A stretch of DNA of 64,000 bases from Trichaptum fuscoviolaceum (taxonomy: Eukaryota; Basidiomycota; Agaricomycetes; Hymenochaetales; Trichaptaceae): contig CAJSYZ010000002.1 in assembly GCA_910574455.1 (NCBI GenBank), forward strand, positions 1,389,671 through 1,453,670, in the 5' to 3' direction. The position numbers and the translations under genes were made by a program. The notes beneath the pieces were generated by a model. That model saw only the letters and a list, made by a program, of their open reading frames with translations. It searched no databases and was not told the origin of the DNA. Below, piece by piece: positions 46,853-57,600 of the stretch; the stretch's first letter is position 1, and the number at the start of each line of letters is the position of its first letter.

Positions 46853-48327
46853 GGTTATGAGCCTTGGGCAGTAGCCCAAGTGAAAACTTCAACAACACCC
46901 CTTCTCAACCTCCTCAGCAATCCTCCCATCGCTTTCGGACGCTTTTCCGATACATCCACTGATCGGATTTCGCTCTAATTTGGAGGATATATTGTTGGAA
47001 CTGGAAGGATTGGTTATACGAAGTTTCAGGGCTATTGGTGTAGTCCTTGCCGTTCTACATCACTTTTAGTGCTCACCATATTGGCATTGAGTCTCCCCCT
47101 CATTCCTCAACATCCGTCGATTCGTTCGCGCTCTCCTTGCGCACACACGTTGTTCTACACTAGGACACACACCTCACGAAGTTTCGAACGTGTTGGAGAA
47201 GATTTGGGGCTTCTAGACTGTTATCAGTGTCAGACCTCACCCTCATCATCCATTTTCGCCTCTCTTTGACGATTGCCGAGCAACCACTGGGCCGATTTCT
47301 GCGCGCAGACCACCATTCTCTTCTGCTCGACGTACCCTTTCCATACGTGCAACAATCGCGCCGATCCGTTGAGTTTTGAGCTCACAGCGGCCTTGTTGGT
47401 TCGACATCTCCACCACTACACTTTCCCCTTGTGGCCGAAAACATCGCCCATAACTCGGGCTTGATTCAAGCCTTCACAAAACCGAGACCACCCTCATCTT
47501 CGTCTTCTCGAGGGCTTTCCAATCGCCCAACTCTTGCTCAATTCGGCGCAAAGTTCATCGATCGCCGGCACTATCTTCGGGACAGCTAGGGTAGCAGTAA
47601 CAGTTGATAGCTCGCCGCCTGCACTCCCCATTTGGGCTGCACTTTCATCTGTTGCTTGCTCACTCTGGTGATTCCTGGGACTTGCCCACATCTCCGCATC
47701 CACGGAGGCGATTCGCTCGCGCATAGCACCGTTGTGCTCAGCGCTTCGAGCCCATACAGGACGTGCATCGTTCCTTGTTTCCCTTCGCACGGGACAGTGT
47801 GTCACGTCTTGCGATCAGTGCAAGCACTGGTGTGGTATTGTTTCTGCATTTAAAGGGTTGTTTCCCTGCCTGCTTCACATTCCTACGACTGCAAAAGCTC
47901 GCCCCCCGGCCTTTGTTCGCCGGTTGTGACTTGTTCACTTAAGCTTAGAGCCTCTTTGCGTCAGCGGTGCCTGCGGGGTCTTTCATTAGACCGACAGACC
48001 AGCACTGTCTAGCGGACACTGTGACTGCATTACTCCTTTACACAAAGAAGCACCTGTCCAGGGCGGCCCCCATACCGTACCCTGTCATATCTCACGCACG
48101 TGAACTCACCCCAGGGGATCCGTGCAAGTGAGCCTTCGTCCACGTGAAGGCTCATTGAGTTTGACGGCTCTCACTGTGTGAGGACAGTAGTGCAGCGGCA
48201 TTGCACATTCATCGCCTTGAACTGCCTTCAATACACAGCCATCTTCTATCTGTACTGCGCAGACAGACCACTGCTCCGTCATCAACCCTATCCTGTTCTT
48301 TTGCTCCATCCACTGCACGCTCACACA
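46853..48327 (+). other. C1 leader, no recognisable Gag capsid
   Basis: Nearly 1.5 kb precede the zinc-knuckle ATG. No frame stays open over the length of a copia Gag, and no UBN2 or capsid motif is visible. Short open stretches only are present. It may hold a spliced or eroded gag, or be a long non-coding leader. Confidence 0.55.
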
Positions 48328-51300
48328 ATGACTATGCACAACAACTCTAAGTCAGCCTCGCGCCGCCGTAAGCTCAAGTGCACCTTCTGCACCTGCCTTG
48401 GTCACCATTACACCAAGTGCTACAAGCGCCAAGATGCCCTTGCAGAAATCATTGCTCGTGATAGCCTTGCTGCTGTTGGTAGCAAAGACAAGGATATGGG
48501 AACCGCTGCTGCTAAAGCAAAGGATCCCGAGATCTCATTCTCGGAAGGCATAAATCACATGCAGGATACAACTGCCTTTGACTCTGCTCTCTCCATGACT
48601 GCGTCCACCAAGTGGATCGTTGACACAGGCGCCACCAGCCACATGACACCCCATCGAGACTGGTTTACTGAATATCAGCCATACCGCACGTCAATCCGCC
48701 TTGCTGACAACCATATTGTCTACTCTGCAGGCATTGGCACAGTTACCTTTCAGCCCATCATTGATGGCAAACCAACACGGGAGTTAGCATTCTCTCGGGT
48801 GCTTCATGTGCCTGACCTACAGAACAATCTACTGTCGGCCCTGTTCCTCTCTCGCTCCAAGCAATTCACCATCATCATCAACGACCACTCCATACTCTTC
48901 CAGCGCAACAAACAGACACTCTTCACCGCAACGGTCAATCACAATCACACTGCCACTCTCAATGGCCATGTTATTATACCGTCTTCTGCGCTTGCGACAT
49001 TTACTCAGTCTTACCCCATTGACTGGACCCTGTGGCACCGGCGCCTTGCACATCTAAACCATGCAGATGTGCAGCGCCTATACAATGAGCACCTTGTGAG
49101 AGGCATGGTTGTCAAATCAAAGGCATTACCAGATGCAATATGCGAACCCTGTCTTGCAGGCAAACTTCATCGGGCCAACGTGCCTAAGAAAGCCAACACT
49201 CGGGCCACTGCGGTTTTGCAGTTAGTGCACTCTGACGTGCACGGCCCCCTCCGCACTCAGTCAAGACATGGGTATAAATACTGGATCACCTTTATTGATG
49301 ATTACAGTCGCGCCTGGGTTGTACTTCCACTGAAGAAGAAGAGTGAAGCGTTTGGCGCATTTCAGAAGTTTATGGCATATGCAGAGAACCAGACTGGCGT
49401 CCGCATAAAAGCCATACGCGATGACAAAGGAGGCGAATACATGCCTAAAGCATGGGATGAACTATGTCTTAAGAAAGGCATCCAGCGACAACACACTGTG
49501 CGCAACGAGCCTCACCAGAACGGTGTTGCTGAGCGCGCTAACCGCACCATCTCTGAGGGCATCACTGCCATGCTCAATGAGGCGCGTCTTCCTCCTACAT
49601 TCTGGTGGGATGCAGTGTCCACCTTTGTCCATACACGGAACCGTTCTCCCACATCTGCTAATGTCAACTTCGCCACTCCGCTCTCTCTCTGGCAAAAATC
49701 TAAGCCAGATGTCACTCATCTTCGTGTCTTTGGATGTACTGCATATGTGAATCTGCAGAAGGACCAGCGCAAGCAACTGGAACCGCACTACAGCAAGTGC
49801 ATCTTTATTGGCTACCCTGCTGAGTACAAAGGCTGGCTATTCTGGAATCCTGTCACTCAGAAAGAAATCATCAGCGACTCTGCTGTCTTTGATGAAAGTA
49901 AATTCCCTGGCAACTCAAAAACGCCAGTTGATCTGAGGCTTGAAGCAGACGACCTAGATCAGGGGGGGCTACAACACTTCATCATTGATGACTCCGATGA
50001 TGAGTCCGATGATCTACCTCCTCAGCGTCAGCCGCCTCCAGACAATGACAGTGATGACGATGATATACCACCACGTCCACCAACTCCAGAAACTCGTCAA
50101 CCAACTCCAGACATACCAGAGCCGCCTCCTGCTGCACCTGATCCGCCTGCACATAAACCGCCATCTCCTCCACCTGCACCTCGCATCAAGCGTGAATCCA
50201 CTCCTCCTGCCTCTCCTACACCAAAGCGCGCCAGGCCAAGCATACCATGGCCTAAAATGCCACATACTCTCACTCCGCGCCCTTACTTCACCAGACGTGA
50301 CGCTCTCATCAACCCACTCATGGACTATCCAGGCAGACGCATACCGCGTCCTGCTGAACCACCAGCCAGACATTCTGAGGAACCACCAGTTGGGCAATCT
50401 CAGTCGCCTGAACCATCCTCAGATGATCCATTGGATTTCACCCATGGATATGATGATGACACAATGTCAGTTGATGATGAGGAGCTGCTGCTTACATTTG
50501 AAGAGGCGTTTGAGCACATGCTAGAGACATCTGAGAATGCGCTTGCAGCTAATAGTGGAGAACCACTTCAGTGGAAAGACATCAAAGGCAGACATGATGC
50601 ACATGATTGGGAGCAAGCAGCGGCAGAGGAGTTCATGAGTCTCATTGAGAATGGGACATTTGAGCCGGTTAGACTGCCAGAAGGAAGGAAGGCCATTGGA
50701 AACCGCTGGGTGTTTAAGCTGAAGAGAAAGGCTGATGGATCTGTTGACCGGTACAAAGCGCGACTTGTTGCTAAGGGATTCTCCCAACGTCCGGGACTTG
50801 AATTCTCTCAAGTGTTTGCGCCTACAGCCAAGTGGGCAGCACTGCGCGCTATCCTGGCACTAGCAGCAATTGAGAACCTTGAGTTGTACAGTCTTGACAT
50901 CTCAACTGCGTTTCTCAATGGCGAAATGGACCATGATGTCTACATGCAACAACCGGAAGGATTCAAGGAGCACTTTGGGCGTGGCTATGTGCTGAAGCTT
51001 GTCAAGTCTCTCTATGGCTTAAAGCAGGCTGGCAGACAGTGGCACAAGAAACTCAACTCTGTGCTACAAGGCATGTCATTTGCGCTTGTCAGATGTGACC
51101 ACAGTATTTGGGTCTACAAGCGGGGTGATGTGCGCATCATCATACCCGTCTATGTGGATGACATGACCATTGCCTGCAAGCATAAAGACAACTATGAGTT
51201 TGTCAAAGACGAGCTAGCCAAGCACTTCAAGCTGCATGACCTGGGACCAACTTCATTCCTACTGGGTGTTCACATTCAGAGAAACCGGAAAACACGTACT

Positions 51301-52125
51301 CTCACCATTTCTCAGCGCCAGTACATCATTGACATTCTGGAGCGCTTCAACCTTGGTTCATGCAGCACAGTCACCACTCCTTTACCAGAAGGCCTGAAGC
51401 TCAGCAAGGACATGGCGCCTAAGACTAAGAAAGAACTTGCGGAAATGCAAAATATTCCCTACAGTCAACTAATCGGCGCCCTCATGTATCTAGCCACAGC
51501 AACCCGGCCTGATATTGCCTATGCAGTTGGTGTCCTTGCTCGCTACATGTCTAATCCTGGCATGGCCCACTGGAAAGCAGCTAAACACCTATGCCGGTAT
51601 CTCCAGGGGACTAAGGATATGCGGATCACATATGCGCCTGATCCAAATGCTGATGAGCTGTTTACTACATACTCTGATGCAGATCATGGCGGCAATGTTG
51701 ACAATGGCAGGTCCACCTCTGGGATGGTTGTGAAGATGGGAACTGGTGCAATTAGCTGGGCAAGCAAATTGCAAGGGATTGTTACGCTTTCTACTACAGA
51801 AGCAGAATTTGTCTCAGCTTGTTCAGCAGGACAAGAAATTCTCTGGCTTCGCAACTTGTTTTCTGAATTTGGTTATACTTTTGATTCACCTTCTACACTC
51901 TATGTTGACAACCAATCTGCCATTGCTGTTGCCAATAATCCAGAGCACCATGGCCGGATGAAGCATCTTGATCTTCGCTACTACTGGCTTAGAGATGCGG
52001 TTGAATATGGACATATTTCTATTGTTTATCTTTCTACTGCTGACATGCCTGCTGACATTATGACCAAAGCTCTTGGGCGGGTCAAAGTGCAGACTATGTG
52101 CAGTTTACTTGGACTTCAAAAATAG
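48328..52125 (+). CDS. C1 polyprotein: zinc knuckle, protease, integrase, RT, RNase H
   Basis: The frame is open from 48178; I take the ATG at 48328 (1,265 aa), 16 codons before the CCHC knuckle CTFCTCLGHHYTKC. Then protease (WIVDTGATSHMTPH), integrase zinc finger (HRRLAHLNHADVQRL, CEPCLAGKLHR) and core (SDVHGPLRTQSRHGYKYW, IRDDKGGEYM, NEPHQNGVAERANRT), a Pro-rich linker, RT (RYKARLVAKGFSQRPG, LDISTAFLNGEMD, IPVYVDDMTIA) and RNase H (YSDADHGGNVDNGRSTSG, TLSTTEAEF). All catalytic motifs look complete and there is no stop. The Gag capsid is absent from this ORF. The identical LTRs and open frame suggest a mobile or recently mobile copy. Confidence 0.93.
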   Translation: MTMHNNSKSASRRRKLKCTFCTCLGHHYTKCYKRQDALAEIIARDSLAAVGSKDKDMGTAAAKAKDPEISFSEGINHMQDTTAFDSALSMTASTKWIVDTGATSHMTPHRDWFTEYQPYRTSIRLADNHIVYSAGIGTVTFQPIIDGKPTRELAFSRVLHVPDLQNNLLSALFLSRSKQFTIIINDHSILFQRNKQTLFTATVNHNHTATLNGHVIIPSSALATFTQSYPIDWTLWHRRLAHLNHADVQRLYNEHLVRGMVVKSKALPDAICEPCLAGKLHRANVPKKANTRATAVLQLVHSDVHGPLRTQSRHGYKYWITFIDDYSRAWVVLPLKKKSEAFGAFQKFMAYAENQTGVRIKAIRDDKGGEYMPKAWDELCLKKGIQRQHTVRNEPHQNGVAERANRTISEGITAMLNEARLPPTFWWDAVSTFVHTRNRSPTSANVNFATPLSLWQKSKPDVTHLRVFGCTAYVNLQKDQRKQLEPHYSKCIFIGYPAEYKGWLFWNPVTQKEIISDSAVFDESKFPGNSKTPVDLRLEADDLDQGGLQHFIIDDSDDESDDLPPQRQPPPDNDSDDDDIPPRPPTPETRQPTPDIPEPPPAAPDPPAHKPPSPPPAPRIKRESTPPASPTPKRARPSIPWPKMPHTLTPRPYFTRRDALINPLMDYPGRRIPRPAEPPARHSEEPPVGQSQSPEPSSDDPLDFTHGYDDDTMSVDDEELLLTFEEAFEHMLETSENALAANSGEPLQWKDIKGRHDAHDWEQAAAEEFMSLIENGTFEPVRLPEGRKAIGNRWVFKLKRKADGSVDRYKARLVAKGFSQRPGLEFSQVFAPTAKWAALRAILALAAIENLELYSLDISTAFLNGEMDHDVYMQQPEGFKEHFGRGYVLKLVKSLYGLKQAGRQWHKKLNSVLQGMSFALVRCDHSIWVYKRGDVRIIIPVYVDDMTIACKHKDNYEFVKDELAKHFKLHDLGPTSFLLGVHIQRNRKTRTLTISQRQYIIDILERFNLGSCSTVTTPLPEGLKLSKDMAPKTKKELAEMQNIPYSQLIGALMYLATATRPDIAYAVGVLARYMSNPGMAHWKAAKHLCRYLQGTKDMRITYAPDPNADELFTTYSDADHGGNVDNGRSTSGMVVKMGTGAISWASKLQGIVTLSTTEAEFVSACSAGQEILWLRNLFSEFGYTFDSPSTLYVDNQSAIAVANNPEHHGRMKHLDLRYYWLRDAVEYGHISIVYLSTADMPADIMTKALGRVKVQTMCSLLGLQK

Positions 52126-52148
52126 AGATGACTTCGGTCAGGGGGGAG

Positions 52149-52409
52149 TGTTGAAGTGACTTATTCCTCTCTATTATCTCTTCTTATTGTTCTTTACAGT
52201 TATTCATTACTTCATTCACGGACTCTTAGTACACTAGTGTGGGAACATTTAACCCCCTAAGAAAGTAACATATATACTGCAGTGATACGTCCCTGTGCAC
52301 CTTTAGCACTTACACTATCACTGCAGGTATGTAATTATTGTATGTTAGATCTAGAATACAGCACTTACACTATCACTGCAGACTCTGTCTGAGAAGTGTG
52401 CCGTTTATA
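52149..52409 (+). repeat. C1 3' LTR
   Basis: It is 261 bp, identical by eye to the 5' LTR. It is preceded by the purine run CAGGGGGGAG. Confidence 0.93.
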
Positions 52410-52438
52410 TTATGCAGAAGCAGAATGCAGGCATCACT

Positions 52439-52659
52439 TATTAAAGAATATTGGACCAGCCGGGGATTGAACCCGGGACCATCTGTTATCTAGACTGGAC
52501 GCTCTACCACTGAGCTACCGGCCCATTGTAGTAGTAGTGGTGAGACAAGCCTATAGGGCCTTAACATTCCCTATACTACAGGCTCTTCACCTGCGGACTC
52601 TGACACAATTGTTCAGAAGTCAGACTTGTGTCTGGGCTATCAATTGGCTAGTTCCAACA
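52439..52659 (-). mobile_element. 221-bp LTR-like insertion with a tRNA-like end, in L3 ORF1
   Basis: LINE ORF1 is interrupted here with a 5-bp duplication TCACT (52434-52438 and 52660-52664). On the minus strand the insert reads TGTTGGAA to CTTTAATA, the same kind of TG/TA ends and duplication length as C1 (TGTTGAAG to GTTTATA). It is therefore best read as a solo LTR, or a tiny LTR-bounded element, of a different copia family. A tRNA-like sequence occupies the last third. Confidence 0.75.
52452..52524 (-). tRNA. tRNA-like sequence, degenerate anticodon arm
   Basis: It has 73 nt with a 7-bp acceptor stem (GGGCCGG with CTGGTCC, including G-U pairs), a good D arm (GCTCAGTGGTAGAGC), a perfect 5-bp T stem with loop TTCAATC, and a discriminator A. 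The A box (TAGCTCAGTGG) and B box (GGTTCAATCC) fit Pol III consensus. The anticodon arm does not fold: no 5-bp stem with a 7-nt loop and U33 can be made, so no amino acid is assigned. It is likely a tRNA pseudogene or tRNA-derived promoter module carried by the insert. Confidence 0.6.
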
Positions 52660-53878
52660 TCACTAAGTTGAATAGCGATGTTGGTACCCTCTCCAGACAG
52701 GTGCAGACTCTACTCGACTGGCCTCCACCTTGCCCCCCTCGCATCAACCCGCCGCCACCCCCCCAGGTAGCTCCGGCCCCTGTCCCACTCACCTACGCTC
52801 AGGTGGCAGCTGTCGCTGCCCCAGCACCCCCGGTTACTACCACCCCAGCCCCTCAGGCCAAGGGCAGGACCACTCCCAAGAAGGCGCCCTCTACAGGACG
52901 TGCCTCACCCCCACCACCCAAGATGTATGCCAAGGAGCCGACCTTGGTATTTACAGCTAGCCCCTACATCCCAGCAGCTAAGCGCAAGTCTGGTGCCGCC
53001 CTTACAACTGCGGTGTGTAATTTCTTTGCTGAGCTGCCCACCACAAAGCGTCTTCTGGTGCGGTCGGCGGTTTTCAACACTAAAGGCCGCATTGTATGCA
53101 CGTTTACTAACCGTCCAGGCTCTACTGAGGGCATGGCGGTCGAAAGCGCTCTTGATAGCCATGCGGGTGCCCTGTGTGCTCACTTGGCTCCCATTTGCTA
53201 CACGGGTACCATGCAAGTGCCACCGGTACTCACTGCAACCCGGGTCCGTCCGCGGTCCACCCTCAGGATTTCCATGGTCCCTACTAGGGACACTACTCTT
53301 CCTAAGGGTCAGCGGACGACGTACACTCAGGAGGATCTGCTGGCCGAGTTCCAGAGCAATCCCATCCTTAGCGACCTCCAGTACATTGTCCCCCCCCATT
53401 ACACAGCACAATCGGATGCACTCGAGAAAGAGAAACTCGAGATTTGCCCGGTTATTTTCACCTTTGCAGACAGAGAGAAAGGAGAAATACGCGAGAAGCT
53501 CCTCAAAAAGCCGACCGTGTGGCTCTTCGGAATCCAACTCCGCCTATCCATCCCACCATTGCGCCCAGGCTTCTCTCAGTGCGACAGATGCCAGGCGCTT
53601 GGTCATTCCAGCAGGGGCTGCAAGGCCCCCATCACATGTGCGTATTGCGCCGGTCCGCATGCCACTAAATACCACCGCTCGAAGTGCCCCACCTGCGCTC
53701 AGGAAGCTGTTCCAGCTGGCACTCCATGCTCCCATCCCCGTCTCTGCGCTAACTGTCAGGGCCCCCATAGAGCCACCTCTGTGAAGTGCCCTCAGAGGCG
53801 TAAGTATGCCCCTTCACCAAACGATGATGAGTCCGATTCAGACTCTGATTCGCCCGATGACACTATGGAGCAAGGAGA

Positions 53879-54696
53879 ATGATTGACACACTCCGTGTCC
53901 TTCAGTGGAATGCTGCCCACTCATTAGCAGCAATTCATTCTCTTTTTCCTCTTCTTGCTAACAATCCCCGTCCCCCACACCTTCTACTTATCCAGGAACC
54001 GCCCTGGTACAAGATTGGTACCCAACCCTCATTGACTAACCCAGATGGAGATGACGTCTTCAATGTCCCCTCTATTCCAGGTTACGTCCCCTGCCTCCCA
54101 CCGGCCACCCGTCCGCGAGTGGTTACTTACGTTTCACGGTCCCTCCCAACACATTCATGGTCTATCGTCGGTGCAGCGTCACATGGCACTGACGTCCTGA
54201 CTATTGAGGTTCGCTCTACCTACACTGTCCGCCTCTGCAATTACTACGGCCAGCAGGCGCCAGAGAGGGTGGCCCCAACCCCCACTTACCCAGGTGAGTC
54301 GTTTCTCTTCAGCCTCACCCCGGCAATAGCCGCTTCCCTAACGATCGCTGGCGACTTCAATCGCCGGCATTGTTCCTGGTCAGAGTTGCCATGTTCCAAT
54401 GCCGAGTCAAACAGGGGGCAACCCTTGGATGACTTCTTCCGAGAGCATGGACATGAGCCTGCCCATCACCCAGATGTGGACACTCGTCCGGGTAAAGATG
54501 GGCCGCGTTGTCCGATCGATATGGTCTGGACTGCGCCCAACATCCCACCAGAGCAGGTGATGGATACATTCACCAGCTCCCACTCCGCTCTCTCAGACCA
54601 CACCCTACTCACATGGGAGGTGCCAGTTGGACCGTTCGTCCACCTTCCACGGCCCCCCAGACTGTCTAATGATGACAGAGAGGCGTGGTGTGCTAC
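53879..54696 (+). pseudogene. L3 ORF2, first 272 codons, cut by L4
   Basis: The frame is open from the overlapping ATG (MIDTLRVLQWNAAHSL) through the endonuclease motifs LLLIQEPPW, AGDFNRRHCSW and SDHTLLTWEV until the poly(T) of L4 replaces the rest. RT and RNase H of this copy lie beyond the window, if they exist. Confidence 0.88.
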
Positions 54697-57600
54697 TTTT
54701 TTTTTTTTTTTTTTTTTTTTTGGCTTTATTATTCCTGCAGCATAGCTAAGTACATGACCTATCTACGACGGAGGCGCCCGTCATCGAGGTAAACTACGAA
54801 ACTGGGCGGGAGGTGCCCGCCACCGAAGGTGGCGGCTAAGTGGGCGCACCGCCTATTAAAGAAGGGAAAAGGAAGAGGAGAGATTGGTTTACATATCACC
54901 ACGCCCATGTCAAGGCGCAGGTGAACCTACACTACAAGCACAGACGAAGTTTAGAAAAGAGGGCGCGTCCGGGCACAGTACCTGGGCGTTAACCTGGGTA
55001 AAGCACCGTTCTGTCTGGGATCGCTGGTGCCTCATACATAAAAGAAGTAAGTTGCATCAAAGATCAAGAGGAGGGTCTGAAACGTGACCGTTAAAATCAT
55101 AAAGATCCGGGTCCGTGTCCTGAGTGCGTGGTCCAAGGGCGCGCCATACGTACACACGAAGGGTCGTCAGGTCCATGTCCTGGTCGGTTGGGAGGCCATC
55201 TAGCTCCATCATCGCAAATGCAAGGCGGATGGCAGCTGAGGTGCGCTGAGTGGGGCGGTCGAGATGCCTAGTGAACTTAAGCCACTTGCGAATCACGTCG
55301 ATGAGGGGTTCGTCTGCCCACTCTGTGTGGTGGGCTGGGAGTGGGGTGCCTTTAGGCCAGACCTTACCAATCCAAGGGCGGAAAGTCTCGCAGCCACCAA
55401 GTATGTGGGCGGCGGTCGGGCAGGCCAAGGGGGGTGATTGTGCCAACGACAGTAGGTGATCAGGCCGTTTCTGCGCCTATATTCTGGGCTCATGCGCATC
55501 CAGTACGCCCCGAAGGGGCCAGCGCAGCAGAGAACTTGAGCAACTGCTGAAATCTCAGCGCGGGGGTAGGTGTCCGACATCTCCATGAGTGCGCGCGGAC
55601 GACGTTTTGGTGGGCCTGTGATTGCCAAGTACTTGTCGGCAGTGGAGGCAGTGGCGTGGGCGAGGTGGTCCTCCCATTGCTTCTGGGCGTTAAGGGTGTT
55701 CTGCTCGCGGAGGGCGGATATCGAAGGAAGGGAAGATGAGGGTGGCAGTTCTGTGGCTTTCTTTGCCTCTTCATCAGCCCATTCGTTTCCTGGGACGCCT
55801 GAGTGACCCGGGCACCAGTGAAACTCGATTTTGAGGTTGGGGTGAATGTCTAGCAGGTTGGTGATGCCTGCTTTCCAAGCGAGTAGTAAGTGGGCGCCAG
55901 GTGCTGATGGCCAGTCGCGGACAAGGCGAAGGGCGGTTAGCGAGTCTGACATGAAGACGATGGACTCCACTTCCAGGAGGTGGCGGCCGAAGTGAGAGGC
56001 GGCCCAAGCTGGAGCAGACGCAAGGGAGAAGATCTCAGCGTCAGTGGCAGTGGCGATTTTGGGGGAAGCGCAGTGTCTGAAGCCCAAGCGATGGTGACCG
56101 CGCATAGCGACAATTGCTGAGCCAGACTTGTGCTCGAGTCTGGAGCCGTCTGTGAAGATCTGGACGGAGGTGGTGGTGCACAGAGAGTTGGCAGATGCGA
56201 CAAACGCCTGGCGAGTGTCAGTGTCAACGGGACCGGCAGGGATGGCAAATTTGAGGCGTCCTCCAGCAAAGGCAAGTGGATCCTCCCAGGGAGAGTGTGT
56301 GTACGCAGGGACCTGTTGGGCAATCGGGACACGGTCGGCAAGCGAAGAAGAGTACAGGCGTGGTTTTTGTGCTGCAGGAATAGCACGTCTACCTACAGAA
56401 TGAGGAGTGCCCAAAGGCGAAGAGCATGATTAGTTTTAAGATAGTTGAAATAAAACTGAAACGGGGGCATAGAGCAAAGATAGTTGGTGCTTAGCGGTGA
56501 AGCGGCTCGGTAAACACCAAGGATCCACCTGCAAGCGGTGTTTTGGACGCCCTGTAGACGAGCCACAAGGGTCTTCTGGCGGGTGCCAGTGTACCAAACC
56601 GGCGCAGCCCATGCGAGGACTGTTCTGACGCAGGCTGAGTAGAGCTGGCGAAGGTTGAGGGCGGACATGCCACGCTCTGTGTTGGCGAGCAGGCGAATGG
56701 CAGCGAGTGTGGAGAGGCCCTTGGAGCGCATGCGCTCAACATGGGGTTTGAAAGACAAGGCCGGATCCCACCAGATCCCCAACCACCGAAGTGGGATGGA
56801 GGGCTTAATGAGAGTGTCCTCGTCGAGTTGGACGCCCCGGGAGTCCCAGCCGCGATATCTTTGGCGACGCCCAGGGGGGTGGAAATGGAGGAGCTCGGTC
56901 TTCGCGGTCTCGATGTTGAGATTGATGTCGTTGAAGTTTGAGTTGAGGTGGTGATAAGCGCCTACTAAGTTCCTGCAGTTGGCGGTGACTGATGTGCCAG
57001 TGATGGCAATCATGTGGTCGTCGACGTATGCCAGGAGCTCGCAGTCAGGGTGGTGGAACCGCTGAATCGCAATAGCTGCAAAAAGAGTGGAGAGAATGGG
57101 TGAGACAGGGGAGCCCTGAGGCGTCCCAAAATCCGGTTTACGGACACTAGGGAGTGTGGTGCCATCGAAAGAGATAGCAGCCTCCCGCCCGGTCATGAAA
57201 GAAAGGCACCAGTCCGCCATGTCTGGCGAACAACCTAACTCCAAGAGCCGGTGGTGGAGATGTTGTGGATGCACCGAGTCAAAGAAGCCTTGTATGTCCA
57301 CCGCTAGGACAGAGCACACTTTGTCTTCTGACGGGCTTTCTCCACAATCTGTAAGAGGCGTTGGGCAGCGTCGTAGACAGAGTGCCCTTGACGACCGCCA
57401 TACTGGTTTGGGGGAAGCCAGTTCTGGGTGTTAGCCAGAAACTGGAGACGGTTAGCAATGATCTTCTCAAGGAGTTTCCCTAAGGTCTCCTCAAGAGTAA
57501 TCGGTCTGTAGGACCGAGGAGAAAATTGGTCCTTCTTGTTTGGCTTCCTGAGCATTACTACCTTTGTTATCCGCCAGCACGCTGGGTGGTGGCCCAAGCG

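Larger units (their letters stand above)
46592..52409 (+). mobile_element. Ty1/copia retrotransposon C1, very recent insertion
   Basis: LTRs of 261 bp at 46592-46852 and 52149-52409 look identical. The target duplication is TTATG (46587-46591, 52410-52414). Total length is 5,818 bp. The internal part has a 1.5-kb leader, one long pol-type ORF, and a polypurine tract AGGGGGGAG before the right LTR. The LTR ends are TG and TA rather than TG and CA. Confidence 0.95.
45885..53882 (+). pseudogene. L3 ORF1, interrupted twice and frameshifted
   Basis: Segments 45885-46591, 52415-52438 and 52665-53882. A missing C at about 46027 shifts the frame, and 12 bp are absent at about 46248 relative to L6 (in frame). 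The last segment is open and holds the zinc knuckles. The ATGA junction with ORF2 is at 53879-53882. Confidence 0.85.
45817..54696 (+). mobile_element. L3: plus-strand LINE split by C1 and a 221-bp element, 3' part cut by L4
   Basis: It begins CATCCTTCTTGACC like L2 and L6, so the 5' end is full length. C1 (46592-52409) and the small insert (52439-52659) each sit in ORF1 with 5-bp duplications. ORF2 is entered at 54697 by the poly(T) of L4. The 3' end of L3 is not in the window. Confidence 0.9.

Noticed and set aside
52452..52524. A functional nuclear tRNA gene.
   Set aside because: The acceptor, D and T arms fit, but the anticodon arm cannot form a 5-bp stem with U33; it is kept only as tRNA-like.
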